64,000 nucleotides of DNA from Ignavibacteria bacterium (GTDB lineage: Bacteria; Bacteroidota; Ignavibacteria; Tepidaquicellales; OLB5), in assembly GCA_017303675.1 (NCBI GenBank), contig JAFLBX010000002.1:881091-945090 (forward strand). Direction: 5' to 3'. Made by a program: the position numbers and the translations under genes. Positions 8,889-16,567 of this stretch are shown piece after piece. The notes below the pieces were generated by a model, which saw only the letters and a program-made list of their open reading frames with translations, made no database searches and had not been told where the DNA came from. The number at the start of each line of letters is the position of its first letter. Positions within the stretch are counted from its first letter, which is position 1.

Positions 8889-8995
8889 ACCCCCATTTCA
8901 AATTAAACATGGATTTTGTTTTCGTGTGATCAAAATTATTACCAAACTTGCGGATTTTTATCCCCCCTTTGCTAAAGGGGGGACTATATTCAGAA
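8889..8995. repeat. fragment of the 650-bp repeat
   Basis: The stretch starting AAACCCCCATTTCAAATT and continuing through ATGGATTTTGTTTTCGTGTG matches the beginnings of the two long repeat copies at about 9131 and 9778. It diverges after roughly 60-70 bp. The stretch TCCCCCCTTTGCTAAAGGGGG downstream is a separate short palindrome. Confidence 0.75.
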
Positions 8996-9130
8996 TTCAT
9001 TTTAAAATTAAAATTTATCATAATTTACCCGTTACGATAATTTTTGATGGGGGTTGTTTTTCGCGCGCGCCTCATACTTTGGCACCATTATAATCTGAGA
9101 CGACCCGGTGGGTCCTCTCTACAGAAACAA

Positions 9131-9777
9131 ACCCCGATTGGAAATTAAACATGGATTTTGTTTTCGTGTGATCAAAATTAAAACTAATATTACGGATTTT
9201 TCTCACCCGCCCCCCGAGAAACTGCGGCGGCAGTTTCATCCCGAAGGGACTCCTTTGGAGAGATGTATTGTAATGTGGTCAGCTCAATCCATCACGTGCG
9301 ATACCTACGGCATCGATAACAACTAATAGCATTTGGCTATAAACATGCAATCCCTACGGGATTGATTATATTAAGCTTTTTCTTTTGACCACAGAGTGGT
9401 CAAACGTTTATAGCAATTGAGATAGGAAAGCATACGACACCAGCGGTGTCGAACGTGAAAAGATCCCTCCCCTTTTCCAATCGTTAGAATTCTAATATTA
9501 ATTCATTTTGAAAGGTTGACCGATTAGAATGGGCATTACAGCACAGAATTGCAGGAATTCCAGCCGATGGGGATCTTTGCCGCAATCGCTGAATCGCTGG
9601 AATTACACAGCTACAACCCAAAACCGGCCCCGCCGGTAAATTGAACAATTTTGCTGCCATACTTTAAATTTAATTAATAAAGGATATTTATACGAATTTA
9701 AGCCTATCCGCTGTATGCTGATTGCATACATTTGTAATATAATATATGCGTTTTGAATATGCAAGTCCTGATGGCAA
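9131..9777. repeat. 650-bp non-coding tandem repeat, copy A
   Basis: This copy matches the next ~650 bp almost base for base. It contains four small palindromic units: a degenerate one near 9300 (GATACCTACGGCATC), ATCCCTACGGGAT at 9350-9362, ACCACAGAGTGGT at 9388-9400 and ACACCAGCGGTGT at 9437-9449. The last three share a 5-bp stem with a 3-nt loop. Its first 100 bp also carry an inverted repeat around GAAACTGCGGCGGCAGTTTC. Open frames here are short and inconsistent between copies, so I call no gene. Confidence 0.9.
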
Positions 9778-10427
9778 ACCCCCATTGCAAATTATACATG
9801 GATTTTGTTTTCGTGTGATCAAAATTAAAACCAATATTACGGATTTTTCTCCCCGCCGCCTCCCGAGAAACTGCGGCAGCAGTTTCGTCCCGAAGGGGCT
9901 CCTTCGTAGGGGGTGAGGTGTAATGTGGACAGCTCAACCCTTCACGTGCGATACCTACGGCATCGATAACAACTAATAGCATTTAGCTATAAACATGCAA
10001 TCCCTACGGGATTGATTATATTAAGCTTTTTCTTTTGACCACAGAGTGGTCAAACGTTTATAGCAAATGAGATAAAAAAGCATACGACACCAGCGGTGTC
10101 GAACGTGAATAGATCCATCCCCCCTTCCCAATCGTTAGAATTCTAATATTAATTCATTTTGAAAGGTTGACCGATTAGAATGGGCATTACAGCACAGAAT
10201 TGCAGGAATTCCAGCCGATGGGGATATTTGCCGCAATCGCTGAATCGCTGGAATTACACAGCTACAACCCAAAACCGGACCCGCCGGTAAATTGAACAAT
10301 TTTGCTGCTATATATTAAATTTAATTAATAAAGGATATTTATACGAATTTAAGCCAATCCGCTGTATGCTGATTGCATACATTTGTAATATAATATATGC
10401 GTTGTGAATATGCAAGTCCTGAAGAGA
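9778..10427. repeat. 650-bp non-coding tandem repeat, copy B
   Basis: This is the second copy, offset by 647-650 bp from the first and differing by scattered substitutions and small indels. The same palindromes recur at 10000-10012, 10038-10050 and 10087-10099. The copies agree through their whole length, including the AT-rich tail before GCAAGTCCTGA. This indicates a recent tandem duplication of a whole block, not independent insertions. Confidence 0.9.
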
Positions 10428-10757
10428 AACCCCCATCCGGGATCAACCTTTTATTAAGGTTTAAGACCGATTTAAATAAACTGCTCAATCTCAGATTTCT
10501 CCCCCTCCCGAGAAACTGGGGCAGCAGTTTCGAAGTCCCGCCTTGGCGGGATAAAGAACGAGGGGGGACAGTTTCTATGCAGCACTTACCATCAGGATTT
10601 AACTATATGAAAGATTTTGCAATAATTTTCGATGGGGGTTTGCTTTTTTGGGTAGCGGTGATGCTATTGACATAAACATTGCAATTACTTATGTTTGCTT
10701 ATTGTGATGTTGTGAAATATCGCAGTAAGTTTTAAATCACGCAAAAAAAATCGCTAG
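10428..10757. other. gene-free repeat remnant before the island
   Basis: This holds degenerate pieces of the repeat field: GAGAAACTGGGGCAGCAG near 10515, the palindrome TCCCGCCTTGGCGGGA at about 10536-10551 and TTTTCGATGGGGGTTTGC near 10627, which also occurs near 9040. No gene is supported; an open frame across 10397-10675 is made of repeat sequence. Confidence 0.6.
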
Positions 10758-10797
10758 AGGCTTGACCCGTTTAATAAACGGGCAAGCCTTTTTTTGT
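10758..10797 (+). terminator. strong hairpin plus T-tract, left copy
   Basis: GGCTTG-A-CCCGTTTA pairs with TAAACGGG-CAAGCC and is followed by seven T's, a textbook intrinsic terminator on the plus strand. No intact plus-strand gene precedes it. A near-identical sequence lies at 12050-12088, so together they bracket the two-gene cassette. Confidence 0.75.
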
Positions 10798-10827
10798 GGT
10801 AAAATTAAATATTTAAGGAGAAAATTA

Positions 10828-11328
10828 ATGACAATTGATGATGATCATCTATACCATGGAGCTGCTTTGATTCAAATTGCGGAAGACAAGCATTTTACAG
10901 CAATTAACTCGATGACCTATAAAAATATTATTTATAGGAGTGCTTATAGAGTAAATACTAAAATCGGTGTTTATTTTAAGTATGCATCTAAACCACATTA
11001 CAAACATAAAGAGTATTTATTTACTTTTATGAGCAATAATCTAAGAGAACTTGAAAAAATTAGAAAAGTTACTCCTAAACTATTTATTGCACTAATCTGC
11101 GTAAAAGGAAAACAAATATGTCTTATTTCTTATAAAGAATTACAAGAAATGATTAAAATAAGAGAAAACACACTTGGGAAAAGCGAAAATCAATATACTG
11201 TGCTAGTTAATCTGCCCAAAGGAAGCAGTTTTAGGGCATACATAAATTATCCCGGTCAGAAAAATACATACTTAGGTAAACAACTAATTGTGAGTAGAAA
11301 TGATTTTCCTAAAAAAATTTTCAAATAG
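10828..11328 (+). CDS. hypothetical protein of the first island cassette
   Basis: I cannot name this family. The 166-residue product starts MTIDDDHLYHGAALIQIAED. The ATG at 10828 is preceded by AAGGAG at good spacing, so an in-frame start further upstream, inside the terminator hairpin, is rejected. Residues 1-80 form a compact pattern (KHFTAINS, YRVNTKIGVYFKY, EYLFTFMS) typical of a small alpha/beta domain. Later residues include LFIALICVKGKQICLISYKE, which reads as two adjacent strands. No signal peptide or membrane helix is seen. The gene precedes the zinc-ribbon gene by 15 bp and has the AT-rich codon use of the whole island. Confidence 0.7.
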   Translation: MTIDDDHLYHGAALIQIAEDKHFTAINSMTYKNIIYRSAYRVNTKIGVYFKYASKPHYKHKEYLFTFMSNNLRELEKIRKVTPKLFIALICVKGKQICLISYKELQEMIKIRENTLGKSENQYTVLVNLPKGSSFRAYINYPGQKNTYLGKQLIVSRNDFPKKIFK

Positions 11329-11343
11329 AATTGGTTAATTAAT

Positions 11344-12009
11344 ATGCCAGTACCCACACATGATAGAACTTGTTTCACAAGAGCTTTTGAAACTAAATGT
11401 CCAGATTGCAATGAAGATGTTTGGTTCTTCTCATGTACTTGCGGCAGCAAAGTATATTTTGATGCTCTTGGATGGCCGTGGCCCATACATATTTGCAGAT
11501 ACAAAATACTTCGGGATGCAATCTCTACATTAAAAATAGTTGATCGTATGACTGACGAAGAAATTTACCATAAAATTGAAACATTCGGCAGAGACAACAA
11601 TTTAGAGGTTACGGATCAAATTTCTGAAATGTTAGAATTTGAATTAGGTAAACGAAAATATCCATTCAAAAAGATAACAATTGATGATTTGAGTCTAGAA
11701 ACTGATATAAGCGGTAAAGTAATGAATATAAATAAACAAGTAAGCTTTAAAAAAAGATTATCAATTGATATTCATAATCCAATTGCATTTGCAATGTCAA
11801 AAAATCTTTTAAATCGAATTTATTACGAAATTACTATTAGAGAAAATCCTAACAAGAAAAATGAAAGCAGAGAGTTTGTTGTATATATCGATGAATCAAA
11901 TTTTAAAAAATCACCGATAGCAATAAGCGCAATTATTATAGCAAATATTAAGAAAATTGCGACGCCGTTAGCTGATTTATGGGAAATAACGACATATAAC
12001 TGTTACTAA
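11344..12009 (+). CDS. zinc-ribbon protein of the first island cassette
   Basis: The 221-residue protein begins with a cysteine-rich module: C19-x2-C22, C31-x-C33 and then H49-x-C51, within the motif FFSCTCGSKVYFDALGWPWP. This is a probable structural zinc site. The rest, from residue 60 on, is a mixed alpha/beta region with no recognised motif. It is 15 bp downstream of the preceding gene and ends about 40 bp before a terminator. The two genes therefore form a closed unit with a probable shared role. A nucleic-acid-binding role is plausible from the zinc module but unproven. Confidence 0.7.
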   Translation: MPVPTHDRTCFTRAFETKCPDCNEDVWFFSCTCGSKVYFDALGWPWPIHICRYKILRDAISTLKIVDRMTDEEIYHKIETFGRDNNLEVTDQISEMLEFELGKRKYPFKKITIDDLSLETDISGKVMNINKQVSFKKRLSIDIHNPIAFAMSKNLLNRIYYEITIRENPNKKNESREFVVYIDESNFKKSPIAISAIIIANIKKIATPLADLWEITTYNCY

Positions 12010-12049
12010 AAAATATGTATCATAAATTAAATCATACAAATTCAGAAAG

Positions 12050-12088
12050 CCCGACCCGTTGAATAAACGGGACAAGCCTTTTTTTGTT
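12050..12088 (+). terminator. hairpin plus T-tract, right copy
   Basis: GACCCGTTGAATAAACGGG followed by ACAAGCCTTTTTTT closes the two-gene cassette. It matches the left hairpin (10758-10797) apart from one substitution, one inserted base and changes in the outer stem. The inner stem CCCGTT/AACGGG is intact. Confidence 0.8.
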
Positions 12089-12183
12089 GAGAATTTCAAC
12101 AAAAACATTTTTTAAATGTCAATTTTAGATAGTAAACAACAAAAAAAAAATAATATATTATAAATCAATAATAAATTACCAAA

Positions 12184-13281
12184 ATGGCAAATTGTTATAT
12201 ATGTGAAACAGAGTTAAATAAAGATAATTCAAGCAATGAACATATTATTCTAAATGCTTGTGGTGGACGATTAACTTCAAATGATCTGTTATGTGTTAAA
12301 TGTAATAGTGAGATTGGAGAAAAGATAGATGCAATTCTAGCAAAACAAACAAATGATTTAGCAAATTTACTCTTAATAAAAAGACATCGAGGTGAAGCTC
12401 AATCTATAAGGGCAGAACATGTAAGTACTGGAAGGGAATTCTATTTAGAATATGGAGGAAAACCCATTGCAGTAAAACCACATATTGAAATTGAAGATAT
12501 CGAAAAAGGGAAGAAAATTTCAATTAAGGCAAGAAGCAGAAGTGAATTAAAAAAAATACTGACAGGATTGAAAAGAAACTACCCACAATTAAATGTTGAA
12601 GATGCACTGGGAAAAGCTAAACATTTCAGAGAATATTTAGATGAACCGTTAAATTTTGATACAATGATTGGTGGCTCTGATGTTTTACCATCAATTGTGA
12701 AAATTGCAATTAATTTTTATCTATTAAAAGGTGGAGACAGAAAATACATTAAAGATCTAATCCCGTATTTAAAAGGAGAATCTGAAATGAAAGTAGCTAT
12801 ATCTCATCATCCACAAGATGCAATTTATATACCAGGTGATGAAGTAAGTCATGTGTTATATATTGAAGGTAATCCAGATGAAGGCATTCTATATGCTTAC
12901 GTAGAATTATACAATGTTCATAATTTTCTAGTTTTATTAAATCAAAATTACGATGGACCAAAGATAAAGACTAACTATATATTTGATGTATTGCAAAGTG
13001 TTGAGCTTAATAGAAATGTTTATTTGGAATATGGGAAAGAATATATTCTAGAGACTTTAAAAAAAGGAGACTTAGGTAGTGTAAAATCAGTACAAAAAGC
13101 ATTTCAAAGAGTATTGAATATTGCAAAAGAACGACAATGGAATAAAAGTAAAGATGATTCAATAAAAAATGCTATGAAGAATTCATTTGAAAAATATCCC
13201 GAAGGTACACCAATCACCGAGAAAATGCTCAATGAATTCATTGATGAATTGATGAATGACATTGGACCATTGCTCCGATAA
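12184..13281 (+). CDS. HNH endonuclease, HNH_5 type
   Basis: This is a putative metal-dependent DNA endonuclease. The N-terminal domain has the HNH_5 layout: C4-x2-C7, then E19-H20, N24, GGRLTSNDLLC with C37, C40 and N41. The remaining 300 residues form an unassigned domain, mostly helical at the C-terminus. Proteins with this domain arrangement are often found next to restriction or defence genes. It stands alone in the AT-rich island, 175 bp downstream of the first cassette and 145 bp upstream of the second, with no methyltransferase nearby. Its target is unknown. Confidence 0.8.
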   Translation: MANCYICETELNKDNSSNEHIILNACGGRLTSNDLLCVKCNSEIGEKIDAILAKQTNDLANLLLIKRHRGEAQSIRAEHVSTGREFYLEYGGKPIAVKPHIEIEDIEKGKKISIKARSRSELKKILTGLKRNYPQLNVEDALGKAKHFREYLDEPLNFDTMIGGSDVLPSIVKIAINFYLLKGGDRKYIKDLIPYLKGESEMKVAISHHPQDAIYIPGDEVSHVLYIEGNPDEGILYAYVELYNVHNFLVLLNQNYDGPKIKTNYIFDVLQSVELNRNVYLEYGKEYILETLKKGDLGSVKSVQKAFQRVLNIAKERQWNKSKDDSIKNAMKNSFEKYPEGTPITEKMLNEFIDELMNDIGPLLR

Positions 13282-13426
13282 CTATTTCAGAAAAAAATTT
13301 CTATATACTCTAAGCCATAACTAATAATAAAGTTAAAGATTTTAGCAAAAAATTCTTTTATTTATAAAGAAAAAACATCAACAAATTATTATAACGTTTT
13401 AAAATCAATAAAAATGGAGATATCAA

Positions 13427-13873
13427 ATGAATTCAAAAATAGAAGTTAAATTGGGTAACTTTTCTTTTTTCGGAGAGGGCGAGGAAAAATGGGTTACCAC
13501 TCAACTAGATAAACTATTATCTAGATTATATGAATTTCAAAAGTTAAATGAAAATCTAAATGCCAAAGGAGAAGTAAATACTCAAGAGAGAAAAAAAGCA
13601 GAAAATGAGAATACGCCTTTAGCTAGTTTTTTAAAAAACAAAAATGCTACTACTAACCAAAACAGAAAATTTCTAGCAACTGCTGCATGGTTACACAATA
13701 AAGGGACAAACAAAATAACCACTTCTGATGTTAGTAAAGCACTTAAAGATTCGAATCAATCACGTTTGGGTAATGCTACTGAGTGCCTAAACCAAAACAT
13801 TAGCAAAGGATTTTGCGAAAAAGAAGGGAAGCTATTTTTTGTTACTGAGGACGGATATAACGAATTGAATTAG
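13427..13873 (+). CDS. winged-helix-like protein, first gene of the ParA/RelA-SpoT cassette
   Basis: The 148-residue product has two parts. Residues 1-36 form a short domain with the pattern IEVKLGNFSFFGEGEEKWV followed by TTQLDKLLSRL. Residues about 80-148 look like a winged helix (FLATAAWLH, ITTSDVSKAL, SRLGNATECLNQN, SKGFCEKEGKLFFVTEDG). The C-terminal part aligns with the same region of the next gene, including LGNA/FSNA and the GF/GY turn. It is probably DNA- or protein-binding; no catalytic motif is visible. The ATG follows AATGGAGATATCAA. This is the first gene of a tight plus-strand series. Confidence 0.72.
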   Translation: MNSKIEVKLGNFSFFGEGEEKWVTTQLDKLLSRLYEFQKLNENLNAKGEVNTQERKKAENENTPLASFLKNKNATTNQNRKFLATAAWLHNKGTNKITTSDVSKALKDSNQSRLGNATECLNQNISKGFCEKEGKLFFVTEDGYNELN

Positions 13874-13967
13874 AAGGTTATTTAAAGAGTGAATTATTGA
13901 TATATTATTTTAATAAATTTGAACGTAAATTCATTAAAACAGATCATTTAATTCATATTTGTACAAA

Positions 13968-14540
13968 ATGGAAGAGAAAAAAGAAATAACAAAAACTGAA
14001 GACATTGTAATCTTCAATGAGGTATTTAATAGATTAAAATCTTTAGACAAAGCTAGTATAGATAAAGTACTAAAAATGCTTATAACATATTTTGATTTTA
14101 AAGAAAATAATTCAATTTATACAGAAAAAACCTCACATTCATACATTGCATCTAATCAAAATAGCTTATTTTCAGAAGACAGGACTATTGGACCAAAGCA
14201 GTTTATTCTAGAAAAGAATCCGTCAACCGATGTAGAACGTGTAGCATGTTTAGCATATTATTTAACTCATTACAGGAATCAACCGCATTTTAAAACTCTT
14301 GACATAAGTATGCTAAATACTGAAGCTGCTCAAAGGAAATTTTCTAATGCTGCTATATCTGTTGATAATGCAACTAGTAGAGGATACTTAGTACCCGTAG
14401 GTAAAGGAATGAAGCAACTTAGTGCAATTGGAGAATTGTACGTACAAGCACTTCCGGATAAGGTAACTGCTCAAGAAGTGATGTCAAAAATGAGAAAGAA
14501 GAAATCTAAAAAAAACAATAAGACAGAGAAGGTAAATTAA
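13968..14540 (+). CDS. winged-helix-like protein, second gene of the ParA/RelA-SpoT cassette
   Basis: This 190-residue protein, starting MEEKKEITKT, has an N-terminal helical segment (NEVFNRLKSLDKASIDKVLKM). A serine-rich linker follows, then a winged-helix-like region from about residue 90 (VERVACLAYYLTHYR, FKTLDISMLNTEAAQ, RKFSNAAISVDNATSRGYL, KQLSAIGELYVQALPD). The C-terminus is lysine-rich. The region is a diverged relative of the preceding gene's C-terminal half. An upstream in-frame TTG (13959) is less likely than the ATG. It ends 7 bp before the ParA gene, so co-translation with it is likely. The domain resembles adaptors I have seen in accessory loci, but I cannot name its family. Confidence 0.72.
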   Translation: MEEKKEITKTEDIVIFNEVFNRLKSLDKASIDKVLKMLITYFDFKENNSIYTEKTSHSYIASNQNSLFSEDRTIGPKQFILEKNPSTDVERVACLAYYLTHYRNQPHFKTLDISMLNTEAAQRKFSNAAISVDNATSRGYLVPVGKGMKQLSAIGELYVQALPDKVTAQEVMSKMRKKKSKKNNKTEKVN

Positions 14541-14547
14541 TAATTAT

Positions 14548-15552
14548 ATGCCTGAGAATACTTCTGTAATTACAAAAAGAATAGTTTTATATAATCATAA
14601 GGGCGGTGTTGGCAAAACAATCATTACTGCCAATTTGGCTTATATGTTAGCTCAAAAAGGTAAAAAGGTTTTAATTGTAGATTCTGATCCCCAAACGAAT
14701 ATATCTGCATATTTTCTAGAGGAAAATGTACTTGACAATTATTTAGATAACTCTGATAACGATAGTGGAAGAACAATTTGGTCTGCAGTAAGACCTATTG
14801 TACAAGCAGAAGGTGATATTAATATAATTGAACCTTTAGAAACCAATCAAGAAAATTTATTTATTATACCAGGAGATATTAGGCTATCAGAATTTGAAAT
14901 TAAATTAACAGATTACTGGCGTGAATGTTTTGAAAGAAAAATAACTGGTTATAGAGGTACAAATGCATTAAGTAATTTAATAACTAATATTTCAAGCTCG
15001 GGAAATTTTCATTATGTATTATATGATGTAGGCCCTAATATAGGCCCATTAAATCGTTCTGTTTTATTAGACTGTGACTATTTTATAATACCAGCAGCTA
15101 GTGATTTGTTTTCGAAACGTGCCTTGAAAACTTTAGGTGTAACTTTAAGTAGATGGATAAGTGATTGGCAAGTTATATTATCTCTTGCGCCTCAAAATAT
15201 TGATATGATGTTAGGATTCCCCCGCTATTTGGGATACTTACCCCAAGGTTACAAAATCTACCGTGGTGTAATATCGTCTCCAGCGAGTAGTTATGTTTCT
15301 CAAATAGAGAGAGATATTAGCGAGCATGTTTTAACCTTATTGAGAGAAATTAATGAAAATCTCGCTCCATCAACATCGACTGGTTCAAGAATAGGTGAAA
15401 TCAAGGATTTCACTCAAATTGTTGCTCTTGGTCAACAGGAAGGTGTGCCCATATGGGAGGTAACAAAAGGAACCCCCTCACAAAAAACTATGGCTAAAGA
15501 AGCATTTGGAATTTTAGCCAATAATATTATTGAGAAAACTTCACAGGCATGA
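14548..15552 (+). CDS. ParA/MinD-type ATPase of the island
   Basis: This is a deviant-Walker P-loop ATPase of the ParA/SIMIBI class. The Walker A' motif KGGVGKT sits at residues 18-24 with both lysines, the switch I region is VDSDPQTN (D45, D47), and Walker B ends at D160 (YVLYDVGPN). The length of 334 residues includes about 80 more residues than plain ParA, between the switch regions and after residue 170. No parB gene or centromere-like repeat accompanies it, which speaks against plasmid partition. Its stop overlaps the RelA/SpoT start as ATGA (15549-15552), a translational coupling that argues for a joint function. Confidence 0.9.
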   Translation: MPENTSVITKRIVLYNHKGGVGKTIITANLAYMLAQKGKKVLIVDSDPQTNISAYFLEENVLDNYLDNSDNDSGRTIWSAVRPIVQAEGDINIIEPLETNQENLFIIPGDIRLSEFEIKLTDYWRECFERKITGYRGTNALSNLITNISSSGNFHYVLYDVGPNIGPLNRSVLLDCDYFIIPAASDLFSKRALKTLGVTLSRWISDWQVILSLAPQNIDMMLGFPRYLGYLPQGYKIYRGVISSPASSYVSQIERDISEHVLTLLREINENLAPSTSTGSRIGEIKDFTQIVALGQQEGVPIWEVTKGTPSQKTMAKEAFGILANNIIEKTSQA

Positions 15553-16292
15553 AATTAGAAGATAAAATTAAACTGATGGAGGCTACCTATGTCGAAAATA
15601 AGACAGCTATCGATAAGTTATTAGCAGTATACGATGATAAAAAGTCCATGCTCAAAAGGCATGGAGAAAACATCTTTGGACTTTTGAGCAAGAGTGATGA
15701 ATTAAAACCATTAATACATTCGGTTAGATACAGACTAAAAGATAAGGATCATTTTAAAGATAAGTTAATAAGAAAAGCTATAGAAAATAATGATGCTGGT
15801 GCAAAATTTGATATTACACCTGAAAATCTTTTCCAAAGAATTCAAGATCTAGTTGGAGTAAGGATATTGCACATACATTCTGATCAAATAACAGATATTT
15901 TAAATGTAGTGAAATATCTTTTAGGAGAAGACAGTTATAAAATTATTGAAGAACCAATTGCAAGCATATGGGATTTAGAGTATAAAGATTATTATGAGGA
16001 ACGAAACATAAAAGTCATAGAACGAAAAAAGATGTATACTAGTATACATCTGATAATTTCTTCTTATAACAGAGATAATACACCAATAGAGCTACAAATT
16101 AGGACGTTAGCGGAGGAATTATGGGGTGAAGTTTCACATACAGTAAATTATCCTCATGAAACTTCAAGAAAAATTCTTCAAGATCAATTGGCAATTCTTG
16201 CAAGAATTACGTCTGCAAGTACAAGGCTTGTTGATACTATTTTTAAGATAAATAAAGAACACACCCCTCCTCCAACTGAGAAGGATAATTAA
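15549..16292 (+). CDS. RelA/SpoT-domain nucleotidyltransferase (possible toxic small alarmone synthetase)
   Basis: A single RelA/SpoT synthetase domain is seen, with no hydrolase, TGS or ACT domain. Catalytic features are present: a basic ATP-site stretch (RYRLKDKDHFKDKLIRK, residues 60-76), DLVGVRI with D100, the G-loop MYTSIHL with Y163, and ELQIRT with E181 followed by EELWGEVSH. It is therefore probably active. Known single-domain relatives make (p)ppGpp or ppApp, or pyrophosphorylate tRNA CCA ends as toxins. Which reaction applies here is not readable. The start overlaps the ParA gene by 4 bp. No terminator is seen after it. Confidence 0.88.
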   Translation: MKLEDKIKLMEATYVENKTAIDKLLAVYDDKKSMLKRHGENIFGLLSKSDELKPLIHSVRYRLKDKDHFKDKLIRKAIENNDAGAKFDITPENLFQRIQDLVGVRILHIHSDQITDILNVVKYLLGEDSYKIIEEPIASIWDLEYKDYYEERNIKVIERKKMYTSIHLIISSYNRDNTPIELQIRTLAEELWGEVSHTVNYPHETSRKILQDQLAILARITSASTRLVDTIFKINKEHTPPPTEKDN

Positions 16293-16357
16293 ATCCTATA
16301 TAAAATTATATTACGAATTAAATAAAAAATTTCATTTCTAATATCAATAATGGGGTT

Positions 16358-16434
16358 TCACACCTCGCACACAAACACGCCATCGGGTATGGTGCCTAGG
16401 TTTTGCAGCGAGCTGAATCCGACGTTTGCAATAA
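16358..16434. repeat. duplicated 3' end of hom
   Basis: These 77 bp match the last 77 bp of hom (16568-16644) with about five mismatches, on the same strand and 210 bp apart. Read on the minus strand, the copy still encodes IANVGFSSLQNLGTIPDG and the rest of the C-terminus in frame with a TGA stop. It sits just beyond the end of the island and could be a recombination or integration scar. Confidence 0.85.
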
Positions 16435-16439
16435 TTGAC

Positions 16440-16566
16440 CCCTCCCTGCCCTCCCCGAAGGGGAGGGTTACGATGATACCGATAAATTTTCGAGATCCTC
16501 CTCCCCTCTACTTTGGAGAGGGGTTGGTCTACGACTCTTCGAGTCGAAGACTCGTAGAGGGGTGAG
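16440..16566. repeat. palindromic repeats between the two hom tails
   Basis: Several short palindromes lie here: CTCCCCGAAGGGGAGG near 16450, CCCCTCTACTTTGGAGAGGGG near 16503, and TACGACTCTTCGAGTCG with a near complement around 16530-16556. They resemble the CTCC-rich dispersed family seen at 17966-18060, 50025-50060, 50855-50887 and 54465-54525. Confidence 0.6.
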
Positions 16567-16567
16567 G

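Noticed and set aside
9603-9982. Minus-strand open frames in the repeat field
   Set aside because: They lie within the 650-bp repeat copies, are not preserved between copies and have no protein-like composition.
9131-10427. A CRISPR array in the repeat field
   Set aside because: The copies are 650 bp long and adjacent, with no short direct repeats and unique spacers, and there are no cas genes.
10397-10675. A 92-residue plus-strand frame near the end of the repeat field
   Set aside because: It runs through repeat remnants and palindromes and has no ribosome site.
14548-15552. A plasmid partition locus
   Set aside because: ParA is present but no ParB, no iterons and no replication gene; the neighbours point to another role.
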